In this document: positions 21,195 through 32,036 of the stretch, piece after piece
Numbering within the stretch: the stretch's first letter is position 1
Layout of the letters: each line of letters starts with the position of its first letter
DNA from: Diphasiastrum complanatum
Lineage: Eukaryota; Streptophyta; Lycopodiopsida; Lycopodiales; Lycopodiaceae
Length of the DNA stretch: 64,000 bases
Assembly (NCBI GenBank): GCA_029204225.1
Contig: CM055094.1
Coordinates: forward strand, 17,408,402 to 17,472,401
Direction: 5' to 3'
Translations under genes and position numbers: made by a program
Notes under the pieces: model-generated
The model's input: only the letters and a program-made list of their open reading frames with translations
Told to the model about the DNA's origin: nothing
Database searches by the model: none

Positions 21195-22330
21195 CCACTT
21201 AATTAGTACCACCCTTGATATATTGAATTTCAAATCCAAATTACTACATCAACTCAGCCCTCTTGGACTTATGATTCTTCAAATAAGGTTATTGCAAAAG
21301 TATTTTAGAGGTGGGTGTTTAGTACACATCGTAAACTTGCTACCATAAAGATATTGACTCCATAATTTTAAATGCTTGATTAAGAAGAAAATATTTTTTT
21401 GTTTTCTTGAGTTGTATGTCTTATATGAGGATAACTTAACTTCTTACTTTCAAAAGTTGCTAGTTTACCCTCTTTGTGATAAAATTGCTCCAATCACATA
21501 ATTACTTGCATTTTTTTTTATGATTTGACTTTTTCATTACCAAAATGGGAGCTAAAATAGTTAGATATTTTTAAACTCAAAAGAGTTCATCTAACTGATC
21601 AATCCATACAATGGACTAGAACTTCCTTTCTTACTTCTCACCTCTTTCAAACAAGCATTGAAGGGCTCTACTCTCTTAGAATCCAAGCTAGTAAAATTTC
21701 CAAAGAAAATAATAAAGCCCAAACAACATCTTAGTTTTGTCATAGTCCTAGCAACTGACCATTCAACTACTATCTTAATCCTATCAAGATCAATTTGCAA
21801 ACTTGTCGGAGTGAGTCCATGCCCAAGATACATTAATTCATGTTTCAAGAGTTCACATTTAGATTTTCTAGCATACAATTTTTCTTGTCTAAGAATACTC
21901 ATCACAATCCAAAAATGTTTGGCATGCTTCCTTAGTATTTTACTATAGATGAGAATATTATTTAAGAACACCAACACAAATTTTCTTAGATATGAACAAA
22001 ATTAATCATTCAACATATGCTAAAAGATAACATATGTTGAAACCTAGCAAGAGCATTAGTTAATCCATAAGTAAAATTAAAAACCCATAATGGCCAAATC
22101 AATTTAAAATCTTGGTAATATCATTAGAATGAAAATTTTTCCATGATATTTTTTTCCTAAGTCTGCTCTTAGTAAAGTTTTGACCTCCACCAAAATAGTC
22201 TACAAGATCATCCTTTTAGGTAACAAGTATTTCCTTTTCATGAATACCTTATTCAACAGCTTGTAAATCCATGAGGTAATTCACAAGGAAAAACATCTTT
22301 GGTTACAGTTTGCACTATCTATTCTTCATT
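21195..22330 (-). pseudogene. Gypsy reverse transcriptase remnant
   Basis: The minus frame 21591-21977 is a gypsy RT palm and thumb segment: VFLNNILIYSK, then KLYA.KSKCE..K.E..YLGH, GLTP and VEW. Upstream on the same strand (21980-22150) a GLTNALARFQ motif, the normal neighbour, is visible. The catalytic FLDD is FLNN (21957-21968): both aspartates are asparagine, so it is inactive. The rest of the element is not recognisable; no LTR was assigned. 21195-21590 holds nothing recognised. Confidence 0.75.
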
Positions 22331-22974
22331 GTGGCTACAAGTTTTGAAAGGCCAAAATCTAGTTTTCTAGTCATATGCCACATGGCTTCTATCTAGAGAT
22401 TGCATGAAGCCACATCATGAGATTAGATGTCAAATCCCATGTGTAGAGTGCTGCTCACACATGTGGAATAAGCTAAGGAAGTCAAATTTGCACTTAAAGA
22501 AGAGTTTTTTCCTAGTTCTCTACATAGAAGAAAAATGGACCAAAAGTGCTCAAAATAGAAGGTTTTGTCCAAGTGACAATTTTGCATGATGAATCATCAC
22601 ATGACAAAGCACCCTCACACATGTGGGATCAGAGGGATGATCAATACCATGAGCTCCCACTTTTTGTATATATAGAGCCATATTTGGCCATAATAAAAAA
22701 GAGAACACCAATCTTGGTTTCGGAGGCAATTCTTGTCAATTTTATCATTTGTCTTTATTTTTCTTGATAGTTTTGAGTTTCTATCATATTGTATACGTGT
22801 GAAACCAGCAAGTACAATTGCCTTTCATTTATGATTGTTCTTGTTCTCATCTAAATTTGATCTAGATTGATCTAAATCTTGTGTAGATTGATAGATCAAT
22901 TGTATCTAACATCCAATCACTCTTGTGGATCATTTTAGGATCCATTCTTGGTCCAATTTTGCAGATTTTCCACA
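22330..22974 (+). repeat. Copia B 5' LTR (start missing)
   Basis: Matches 26930-27420 and 61620-62208 over long stretches. TATATATA at 22667-22674. It ends CA at 22974 against the primer site. Compared with the 3' LTR it lacks about 40 bp inside (near 22790), and the first 100 or more bases of the LTR are missing. Confidence 0.8.
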
Positions 22975-22987
22975 TGGTATCAGAGCC
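22975..22987 (+). promoter_or_regulatory. Primer-binding site, initiator tRNA-Met type
   Basis: TGGTATCAGAGCC directly after the LTR. Confidence 0.9.
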
Positions 22988-24801
22988 AAGTACAAGAGGA
23001 TTTATTGATATTGATGGGGTTGATCCAAAACTAAGCCCAAATTAGCAAGTTTTTGGAAACTAGCTAGTTTTTGTGTAGTGAGTTGGATTTCATAGGTATT
23101 CTCAAAAATTTTGGACCAAAACTTGTTGTGGGCTGTAGGAACACTTTTCACATGTGTGAGGCATACAGGTCCGGTTTTGGTTGAGAAAATTCAAAAATTT
23201 GTACAATTTGACTCACACACCCAAATTGAGAGATTTTTAGTGCAAAATCAAGCTTTTTCTATAGAGATTCTATTCCACTAATTTGTTCTTGGATTAGATC
23301 AACCGACTAAATTTGAAGCTTGAATCAGGTGCATCAAATGTGTTTCTCTGATTTTTTGAGTACATGTCAAAGTTGAGAGAGATATTGCCAAAAATCATAG
23401 ATTAAGGAGTGATATGCAAGGTGAGAGGTTGAAATCCATTGTACCATCACTCTAGATTTGTTCAAGAGTGATAGGGTCAAGTTTAGAAACATCAATTTGC
23501 TAGAAAACATCCTTGGATATGTCCTCCAAGTGAAACCTTTGAGAGCTTCTAGTGCATATATAGCATCTATGCAAATCTTTTGTAGAATTTGACATAGATT
23601 GGCTTCAATTGAGAGTTCTAGAAAAGAGATTGAGATCCAAGTCACATTGTTCAACCCTACTCAAATTTTTAAGGTTTGAAAAGATTCATTAAGGTGTGTA
23701 TGGCAAATGTGTAGAGAGAGATACAATTTTCTAAGAGTTCCTTCCTTTGTAGAGGGCAAGACCTAGAAGCTCATTTTGTGTTGTTATTGGTGGAGAATTT
23801 GTCTTCTCCTAGGTGATCAAATCTTTCTAAGTGGCATTAGCTCCTTGAAACACAATATCTTAGTGAGAAGAATCACAACTTTTTATTTTGAATTTCATTC
23901 CAACTCTTAAGAGATAGAGTCATTGTTGGAATCCAATAGGGGTGAATGAATTCAATCAATTGAGCAAAAATTGACATAGTATGTATGAAACTCAAATTAG
24001 TTCTATTCAACTTTCTTTGTGAGAGTGTGAGGGTCAAGTTGTGATCCCATTGGATTTATAGAACAAGGAGGAGTCCATATTTGAGTGTTCATGCATGGTT
24101 GGGATCTTTGTGAATCTCTACGTGTCTGATTTTTAAAGCTTGGTGAAAATTCTTGACATAGGTTGTTATCAAACTATTACAAATCCATTCCAAATCTCAA
24201 GAGTGAGATTCTTTGGGGATTCCAAAAGGGGTGATTGGATCTTAATTTTATGTGGTTGAATCAAATGTACACGTCAAGTTTGAGTGATCTAGAGTAGATC
24301 CTATGGTAAAAATTGGTGGTATAGTTTGTTGTCAAATCAAATCAAATGCATTCTAAATCTCAAGAGTGAGATTATTTGGGTCAAGAGTGAGTCCAAAAGA
24401 AGTGACTGAGTTTGATTTTCATGTATTTGAAACAAAACCCATCTTTTGTTCAAGAATCTCAAGTGTTGAGCGAACTAGTCAAGTGAAAAGGAAAATCTAG
24501 GTGTCAAATCTTTTCATATCCATTTCAACTCTCAAAAGAAAGAGTCATTGGAATTTGTTGAGTCCAATAGGAGTGTTTGGATCTAATTTATTTTGTGATT
24601 TGATTCAAAGATTGTGTGCTTTTGTATTAGTGATCAAAGCAAAGTTTCCAAGTGACTAATTATTAGTATGAAGATTGATTCTTAGATTTGTGAGCTAGAT
24701 CTTTTGTAGATCCCTCTAGATTAATGAATATGTTCAAATCTAGTCTCTTGAGAGTCACAAATTATATTTGTAGAATCATATCACAAGGTTTTTGTCTTAT
24801 C
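22988..24801 (+). other. Long leader of copia B with degenerate repeats
   Basis: No coding potential was recognised. The beginning matches the copia D leader (62222 onward). From about 23890 to 24600 a phrase of the form 'aatctcaagagtgagatt...ttgg..tccaa.aggggtgattggatct' recurs at about 23895, 24190, 24351 and 24525, giving four degenerate copies at irregular 160-300 bp spacing. Confidence 0.6.
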
Positions 24802-25872
24802 ATGGCATCAATAGGTGGCATCCTATTGAAGGCAAGTAAGAATCTTAAGTGCAACCTTTGTGGCAAGGAAGGATATTTTTCCTCAAGCTGCTACAAAAAG
24901 AAGACCAATCCATCCAAGGAGAATCAAAGCAAGGGGGCCGAGATGAAGGATGGAGCTTCAAGTTCAAAATGCAAATACAAAAAGGAAAAATCCAAGGAAA
25001 GGTATTTCCTTTGTGGAAAGGTGAATGAGACTTGGAGTCTCACAAGGACTTGCAAGATTTGTCTTCAAGAGTCCATCACAACACAAGTCAAACCTTTTGA
25101 AATTTTTCATTTGGAAATGCATTGTTTGGTTCAAGATGCAAAGGTAGATGTCACTTTCATGAAAGTAACTTGGATTTATTTCATGTCCTTGGAGAGTAGT
25201 TTGCTTGGAACTTTGGATAAGTTCAAACTTATTGTTATCATCCAAGAGAAATCAATCAAGAATAAGGAGCAATCACAAAATGAAAATAGTTTCATTTATG
25301 CTCTCATGTCAACTTATGAAGAACCATTTTGCTTTGAAGAGGTTTTTGTATCTCAAAGGTGGATTAAGGCAATACTAGTTGAGTGTGATGCCTTAAAGGA
25401 TAGCAAAGTATGTTTTCCTTGTAAACTTACACTAGATATGAAGTCAAGGAAATGGAAATGTCTTCATAATGTAGGATCTTTTGGTTTCAATAAGATCATG
25501 AATGATGTGTTCATTCATAAAGATGAAAATTGTAAGTTTTCAATCTTAAAGACAAGTTGTAAACTTCATATGAGAATAAGTGAAGCATCCAAAGTGGACA
25601 CTTATATCCATAAGCAAGTAGTTAGCCTTATTGAGATGGAAGTACCTTTTGATTTCAATATTAGAAAAATCATGCCAAGTTGTGGTGATTTTTGGACTTA
25701 TGTTTATAGCATAAGTAATCTTGATAATCATAGGAAGTGCATATTGAATGGTCATATGGTTGTGATCATTATGAGACATGGAGGTCTCAGATTTCCATCA
25801 AGCAGGAGCTTGATTTCCATCAAGCATGAAGAGGATCTTAGGAGTCATCTCAAGGTTCAAGTATGCCAATGA
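24802..25872 (+). CDS. Copia B ORF1: gag-start / zinc-knuckle / unknown fusion
   Basis: The frame opens further up at 24724, but ATG 24802 matches the gag start of copia D (62803), so I prefer it (about 356 residues). After MAS..GG.LL.AS comes a knuckle-like CNLCGKEGYFSSSC, with Tyr where His is expected. A Lys-rich stretch follows. Farther on, EEPFCFEEVFVSQRWIKAIL resembles the N-terminal start of copia RT, and then comes an unknown part with CKLHMRISEAS..DTYIHKQV. That last part and the RT-like part recur in ORF2. No protease, integrase or RT catalytic motif is present. Function is unknown; it may be a relic gag or a packaging factor. Confidence 0.5.
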   Translation: MASIGGILLKASKNLKCNLCGKEGYFSSSCYKKKTNPSKENQSKGAEMKDGASSSKCKYKKEKSKERYFLCGKVNETWSLTRTCKICLQESITTQVKPFEIFHLEMHCLVQDAKVDVTFMKVTWIYFMSLESSLLGTLDKFKLIVIIQEKSIKNKEQSQNENSFIYALMSTYEEPFCFEEVFVSQRWIKAILVECDALKDSKVCFPCKLTLDMKSRKWKCLHNVGSFGFNKIMNDVFIHKDENCKFSILKTSCKLHMRISEASKVDTYIHKQVVSLIEMEVPFDFNIRKIMPSCGDFWTYVYSISNLDNHRKCILNGHMVVIIMRHGGLRFPSSRSLISIKHEEDLRSHLKVQVCQ

Positions 25873-25945
25873 TTGAGGAGGAGAGTCCTTCTCAAGGTTC
25901 AAGTGTGCCAAGGATTTAGGAGGAGAGACCTTCTCAAATTGTGAT
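25855..25945 (+). repeat. Short tandem repeat between the two ORFs of copia B
   Basis: A unit of about 43 bp (aaggttcaagt.tgccaa...gaggagag..cttctc) occurs twice and starts a third time. Confidence 0.65.
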
Positions 25946-25967
25946 TCCAAAATGAAACTCAAGAAAC

Positions 25968-26675
25968 ATGGCTGAGCCCTTGTGGCTCACATTTCAAGGG
26001 AAAGAGGAGCATATCTCATGTGTTATACATCTCATACTTACTTCTCTTATGTCATTTGATGAATCAAATTGCTTTAGTGAGATCATTGCATCTCAAAATT
26101 GGAGTAAAGCCATACTAGTTGAGTATGAAGTCTCTCTTGAGAACATAGATGATGTTTTTAAAAGGTTGAAATTGATTGTAAATCAATTAGAAAGCAAATG
26201 GTTATTTCATCAAATGTATGCTCTTGAGTCATGCAAGAGCAAAAGTGATTTGTTCACTCATAGTTTGAAAATTTGTATTGAGGCAAATTGTAAACTCTTT
26301 ATGAGAGTAAGTGAATCATCTTCTAAAGACACTTATCTCCATAATGAAGTATTTAGCCTCATTGGATCTGAGATTAGCATGGTAAACAAGCATGAAGATA
26401 TGATGCAAACACTTTGTTATTATAGCATGCATAGTCTTGCCAACCTGGATGAGTCTAATTCTCTAGATCGTGGTAACATGATGTTAGATCTTTGTGATCC
26501 TAATAAGACAAGAAGAAATCTTTATTTCCTCATGGAGGATCATGCACATGAAGAAGGAGCAAGCCTCAAGGTCAAGCATCTATATAAAATTTGGAAGGAA
26601 TCAATTTTGGAGGTGCTAGGATGGTGCAAAGCTCTCAAGTTCATCAAAGATGAAGCACTATCATGGATATGGTGA
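25968..26675 (+). CDS. Copia B ORF2: paralogue of the ORF1 C-terminal part
   Basis: This 235-residue frame repeats in order the two recognisable blocks of ORF1: DESNCFSEIIASQNWSKAIL (RT-start-like) and CKLFMRVSESS..DTYLHNEV. Between them a DDVFKRLKLIVNQLESKW segment has a helical look. The repeat of two blocks in the same order and at similar spacing shows an internal duplication of coding DNA. No known domain was recognised in the rest. It ends 137 bp before the 3' LTR. Confidence 0.45.
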   Translation: MAEPLWLTFQGKEEHISCVIHLILTSLMSFDESNCFSEIIASQNWSKAILVEYEVSLENIDDVFKRLKLIVNQLESKWLFHQMYALESCKSKSDLFTHSLKICIEANCKLFMRVSESSSKDTYLHNEVFSLIGSEISMVNKHEDMMQTLCYYSMHSLANLDESNSLDRGNMMLDLCDPNKTRRNLYFLMEDHAHEEGASLKVKHLYKIWKESILEVLGWCKALKFIKDEALSWIW

Positions 26676-26812
26676 TTTTGGATCAACATCAAGCTCATTG
26701 GCTGATCTTCACACCTTTTGAACCAGCAAAGACCAATTCAACCCATGGAGTCAAGTTCAAGATCATCATGGTTTTTATCAAGCTAGATTTACCAAGCTAC
26801 ATTTTTGAGGAG

Positions 26813-27483
26813 TGTGAAAAATGCAAAAATTATGCTTGGTCAAGGTCAAATCTATGTATATAGGATGATTACACATGTGTGGAGCCTGTTCCCACATGTA
26901 AAATAAATGTACTTTTCATGTAGTACAATCATATAGCTTGTACATATAGTTTAAATCAAGTTCTAGTGGCTAAAAAGGCCAAAATCTAGTTTTCTAGTTA
27001 TATGCCACATGGCATCTATCTAGAGATTGCATGAAGCCACATCATGAGATTAGGTGTCAAATCCCATGTGTAGAGGGCTGGTAACACATGTGGAATAAGC
27101 TAAGGAAGTCAAATTTGCACTTCTAGAAGAGTTTTTTCCTAGTTCTCTACATAGAAGGAAAATGGACCAAAAGTGCTCAAAATAGAAGGTTTTGTCCAAG
27201 TGGCAATTTTGCATGATGAATCACATGACAAAGCACCCTCACACATGTGGGATCAGAGGGATGATCAGTACCACGAGCTCCCACTTTTTGTATATATAGA
27301 GCCACATTTGGCAATAATAAAAAAGAGAACACCAACCTTGGTTTTGGAGGCAATTCTTGTCAATTTCATCATTTGTCTTGATTTTTCTTGATAGTTTTGA
27401 GTTCCTATCATATTGTACTTTGATTATAGGCTGGAGTCCTTACTCTGACAGGTTTTCACACGTGTGAAACCAGCAAGTACAAT
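26813..27483 (+). repeat. Copia B 3' LTR, truncated by the non-LTR element
   Basis: Starts TGTGAAAAATGC after a short purine run (gaggag). TATATATA at 27291-27298. The palindrome TTCACACGTGTGAA is at 27455-27468. Sequence shared with the 5' LTR ends at about 27483, where the minus-strand non-LTR element begins. Confidence 0.78.
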
Positions 27484-29646
27484 TTGACGCTTGAGCAATA
27501 TGCCATTGGAATGTTGCAAAGAATCTGTTGCAAGTAAGCTTTCCAAAATCTGTAACAAGGAATTATCAAAGCCTTGTAGAAGCTGCATAATATCTGAAGA
27601 TGGAGGAACACAACGTAGCAAATAACCAGGACGGTGAGCAAAACAACGAGTGAGAATGGCGAATGCGACTTGCCCGTTGCCCAATTTTGGAAGTAAATCA
27701 TAATGCTGAATTTGTTGGTGTTAAACCTGCTGAACCATAGAATTGACATGAGCGATTGAGCCGATAGGTATTCCCAAAGCTTTGATACCATGTTCAGGTT
27801 TGAGGATATTCTCTGGAATAGGAAATCCGAAAGGAAGGCCTTGCGGACACCATGTTGTACACTTTGATAAATTGACAGAAAGCCCGAGCAGTGATAATTG
27901 GTCCTTAAAATGTAGAAAAACATGAAGAACATTCTTGAATGACCCCACAATATGAGTGTCATCTGCGATGGAAGGGAAAAGACAGGAAGGGAAACTTGTA
28001 GAGGCTGAACGCAAGGCACGCAGGTGAGCAAGAGCAAATAAAGGGCCACCAAGAGGATCCCCTTGACGGGTGCCTGACGGGTGCCAGTTGCAGAAGGAAT
28101 GATAGTGACATCACCCAAGGAAGTAGTATGACTGTAGTATAGTGGAGCTTCACATGTGTAGAAAGTATGAACAAAAGGAATGAGAGAATGGAAAGGCTCA
28201 TCGACATCACGCAGCTCTTGAAAGATGGCGCTACGAAACACGGAATTGAAAGCATTCGTGACATCAACTTGCATAACAACCCAATCTGGGTGGGCATCTA
28301 GAACAGCACGCAAAGCATGCACAACGATTTCACAGCCACCGGAAGTTGCACAACCAAACTGCAAGGGAGAGAAATGAGCTCGGAATCATCGCAAAATTGA
28401 AATGCAAGGGTACGTGCAACCAACCGATACAAAACTTCACCCACAGCAATAGGACGAACACCCCTAGAAGATTTGTCCAAGGCGATTTGGCGGGCCGAAC
28501 TCAAAATAGTAGCGATCGACGAAGGAATGTGACCAATTGCAATGAAGTTACACACTTGGAAAAGAAAACCAAAACCGCTTGTTGAATCATTAGGAGAAAG
28601 GCAAACATGAAAATGCTCAAAAACCCACACAGTAGGACCACCGGCAGAGATGTGAGGACTATGGAGCAAAGTATTGAGAAAATGAGGTTGCCCAAGCTGG
28701 AGGTCTGTATCCGGCTCAAAATCCTCGACAAATAATGGTAACTCATATCCAGTCTGCGGATGGAGGCGCTGCAGTGCCGAAACAGAGTGAGAAGAAGGAG
28801 GCATCGGTGTAGAAGGGACCAAAGCGCGAGCCGCGTGAGAGAGCTCATCCACTTGACCTAGCAAAAGGGAACGATGAAGATGACCTCACCATTTCAAGCC
28901 TGATCAAGATCTCGAAGAACCAGATCCACGAAAGCTGCTAGTGAACCGCAGACGAGTTCTAGTTTCACGATGGCCAGCTTCACCACCGCGAGGTGGGAGT
29001 TCTAGACACCATACAGAAAAAAGCAAGAAAACATGCCATGCAGCGATATCATAAGGGTCTTTGGCCAAGCGAGACAGAGGCACACACAAAGCTCGTTGGA
29101 CCTCTTGACGTAAAGCAAATGTGATATGAGCATAGAGGTGTGAACGAGGCAATCCTAAATGAAGAGAACTCAGAACATCAACAGAGCAAGCCCAAGCCCA
29201 AGCGACGAGACATGAGCTGGATGCGAAAAATCAAGCGTCACAAGCAAGGAAGAAACCTGGTGAAAAGCAGAGCATGCCTTTTGGTGTTGAGTTAAGCTTG
29301 CCTCTTGAACATACAATCTGCCACAACTAGAACAAGGAACACGAAGGGAGGAATTTTGAGTAGTCGGAGAGCCGGAGGCTCGAACCTGTGGAGGGAGATA
29401 TGGAACCATAGCAGCGTGGTGAATAGGTGGAGTAGGTGCGGTTGAAACAGGAACCAGAAGAGCACGTTGTGGAACATTGGCTGCATGAAAATCTGAGACG
29501 CGTTGGGCATTGCAAGACCGATGGAATTGTTGCGAGACGCGAGAATCATGCTGTGAAGGCAAGTTATCAATGCGAAGACGTTGCGAGCCAGGCAGCTGAG
29601 AAGAAGAAGGAGAAGGTGGACGTTTGCGGTTGGAATTATATGACAT
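27484..29646 (-). pseudogene. Non-LTR retrotransposon copy 1: zinc finger and RT
   Basis: The minus-strand reading starts at ATG 29646 with a Ser/Pro-rich N-terminus and a CCHC-type finger C-X2-C...H-X4-C (near 29285-29345). After a frameshift near 29160-29190 come a conserved linker and RT blocks: RGVRPIAVGEVLYRL (near 28425-28470), GC..SGGCE (near 28335-28360), the catalytic VDVTNAFNSV (near 28240-28270), a GTRQ motif, and the second catalytic IADDTHIVG (27952-27969). The thumb reads on to KRQ at about 27484, where the copy stops against the copia B LTR. The C-terminal endonuclease is lost. Copy 2 at 45032 matches from IADD on. Stops and frameshifts (including an 11 bp duplication at 28064) inactivate it. 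Confidence 0.82.
28064..28085. repeat. 11 bp tandem duplication breaking RT motif B
   Basis: tgacgggtgcc occurs twice back to back. It falls inside the RQGDP-type motif of the RT and shifts the frame; copy 2 has a single unit at the corresponding place. Confidence 0.85.
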
Positions 29647-29870
29647 GTTGCAAGACTAGCCAAACAAACTGTACGAAGATATACCTTTGCACTTTGCCAC
29701 AACTTGCCACAATCAACCAACAACCATCATAGGCCGTTGATGACAATAATTTGCAACCAGTCCCACAACCACCGTAGGTCATGGATGCCAATATTCCAAA
29801 ACCAATCCCACAACCACCTTAGGTCATGGATGCCAAAAGTATGGAGAAAGATCTAAATGGCTTTGTATTT
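29647..29870 (-). repeat. 5' UTR-like region with about 45 bp tandem repeats
   Basis: Upstream of the retrotransposon ATG, a unit of about 45-47 bp (caaccaccgtaggtcatgga...) occurs about three times between 29727 and 29840, with the first copy most diverged. Variable-number repeats in 5' UTRs occur in several non-LTR families. Confidence 0.55.
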
Positions 29871-31745
29871 TGAATAGGAACCAGAACTGATCATGCATGA
29901 TAGAATCCTTCTTGTTTGCTGGTTGTGCTTTCTGAATAAAGTCTACTTCTTCTTTTGCTCAAACTTGTTTCTGCTTCTTCTTTTGCTCAAACCTGTTTTG
30001 ACATTGTTTTGAGGATGGTAAGTGTTATGGAATTTGTAAGAAGGCAAAAATGCCTGCTTTGAAGTAGCATGGTGATGTCCTACAAAATAATGGTGTTTTG
30101 AATCCTCGCTGGCCGTCTCCAATGATCTGGAACTGCCTGAGAAGATGGCCGCTACCTGCAAACAGAGAAACAATGATTCAGGTTGAATCCACTTTCAGGT
30201 TTATGATTCAAGTTTTAATCCAATTCAGGTTCGGGATTCTGGTTGAATCTGCTTCAAACTTCTGTTTACAAGCCCGCTTTGGAGATGGGAGGCTGCACAA
30301 CTCAGCCTATAACTCCGCCTTGCATGATGATCAAAGCTATGATGATAGTTAATCTTGCTTTCCCCAAGTACCACCAGAAGCTTGTAGGAAAAGAAGAGCC
30401 TCTGTTGGTCCTGGAAATTTTGGTTTTTATTTTGCTCCTACATGCGCGATTGTGCAGCTAATCGCTGACCTCAAAATAGCAACAGAAGCACCCACACCTC
30501 TTATTACGCAAATTGTCTCATTGATTTTAAGGTTACAAAGAAATGCGGACTCTATGCTGGCTGAAATTTATGCTAAACGTTCAAGCTGCTTCCATTCAAA
30601 GCGTTCTACTTTGTTGCCAATTCATGCCATGAAGACACATTGCATGCAGGCCAAGAATCAATCTACAACATCATGCATGACAAGAATCAATCTACAGCAG
30701 CATGCACAACCTTGCCCCCAATATTCTCTAAGGCCATGACAATGGTCGCTTGATTAGCTATGTTATCCACTCCTTGGGAAGCCATTCTTTGAAAATCCTC
30801 AAATGCACTACAAACCATCTCTAATGCAGGCACAACTGGCTTGGGAAGCTATCTTTAAAGGTACCTTCTATGAGCAGGCTAACAAAGGTTTACAACCTAA
30901 ATGGGGATATTATAGCTTGATTCACTATCAAACAACTATGATAGCTTTGCTACTTGCAATACCATCACACTCAAACAACTATGATAGCTTTGCTTCATTT
31001 ACTAATTTCTAAACAATATTGAAGGATAGCATTATTTCGTGTAGTTTTTTCCCACAATCTCCTCCTGCAAGTAGTGTCGATGATTTGGTGCTTGCATTTG
31101 ATTCTTCTACCCTTTAGATCTGTTGCAAATTTAACACCAGTGATTGAGTTATACATGCTCTTATTCTCAAGATAAAGATACGGAGGAGATTTACTTGTGT
31201 TTTCTCTCAAAAATCAATACAATGTTCAAGTAGAGGGAGGTAATGAAAATGAAGGATGACATACAATGAGAAAATTGCAAAACGTTCCTTCTTCACAGAT
31301 ACTCATATGTTCGCACCTCCTCAACCTTAATTGCAATATTTCAAAAGCATGAAGGCGCTTAAAGGCGGAGGATAGAGTTTGAGTTTCCGTAAGCAGGATT
31401 TGCTCGTTATAGAGAGAGCTCAAAATGAGTGTTCACAATAATGAAATTGATGTATCTTGAAATTTGTAAAGAAAAACAGCCGGTTCGATGTCCGCATGAA
31501 TAAATGTAATTTACAGGTCTCGATTTGGAGCGATAACAGACGATTATACTACTTTTTTCACTACCATTTGTAAGAATATTGAAGTACCTATCAAAGGGAT
31601 CTATCTATCCCATTGTGTCTGAACTTCAAAAATCTTGAAATTTTCTTAAGAAAATGCAAGAGGCCATCAAGCATGGAAGTGTCCCAAAAAGTCTGGCCAT
31701 AACATGATTATCCATATAAAATTGAAGTTGGAAAGCGGTTTGTCT
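29871..31745. other. Spacer without a recognised gene
   Basis: Small local duplications only: a 27 bp unit (cttcttcttttgctcaaac..tgttt) twice at 29946-29998, and tcaaacaactatgatagctttgct twice near 30927-30985. Several open frames of 70-95 codons have no family resemblance. An 18 bp word, caactggcttgggaagct, near 30828 recurs near 32103. Confidence 0.4.
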
Positions 31746-32036
31746 TCATGATCGTTGTTTTTCAACGGAAATGATGATGATCTCAAAGAAGTTCAGGCCA
31801 TCAAATTGCGGAGCAAAACCTGGTGCGAAATTTCCAACTCTACTCTGAGTCATTTGATTGTTGGCTTCATGTGCTACTCTGGTAGATTCAAAGTTATTAC
31901 AATGGTTCTGCGAGAAGTCCTCGCAAGAGTGAAAAGATTCGGCATGTGAATGTGAAGCATGAGCAGCATAACCGTAAAGTGAAGCTCCAAGTGTAAGAAC
32001 TGTGGCCGCAATATGTGAGGCAGTAACGCCTGCCAT
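31746..32036 (-). CDS. Small protein with FAPxFDGLxxFE C-terminus
   Basis: This 96-residue frame starts MAGVTASHIAATVLTLG, an uncharged stretch that could be a short membrane or targeting segment. A His/Ser-rich middle follows, and it ends FAPQFDGLNFFEIIII. A C-terminal FAP-[KRQ]-[FY]-DGL..FE motif is one I associate with several small plant proteins of unknown function; this is from memory and not a search result. Codons look normal and it is not part of a recognised transposon. Against it: the start context is weak at -3, and a good splice donor (GTAAGTAT) lies just before the ATG on this strand, so a spliced model with an upstream exon (32045-32127) is possible. Confidence 0.45.
   Translation of the reverse strand: MAGVTASHIAATVLTLGASLYGYAAHASHSHAESFHSCEDFSQNHCNNFESTRVAHEANNQMTQSRVGNFAPGFAPQFDGLNFFEIIIISVEKQRS

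Larger units (their letters stand above)
22330..27483 (+). mobile_element. Non-autonomous copia-type element (copia B)
   Basis: The left LTR (truncated at its start) is followed by an initiator-Met primer site, a 1.8 kb leader, two ORFs and a right LTR cut short by the non-LTR element at 27484. LTR and leader match copia D at 61469-62802, which encodes a recognisable copia gag-pol. Copia B keeps only the gag start and a zinc-knuckle remnant; protease, integrase and a working RT are absent. It would depend on proteins from a D-type relative. Confidence 0.8.

Noticed and set aside
28346-28585. Plus-strand frames within the non-LTR element
   Set aside because: Antisense shadows of the RT coding region.
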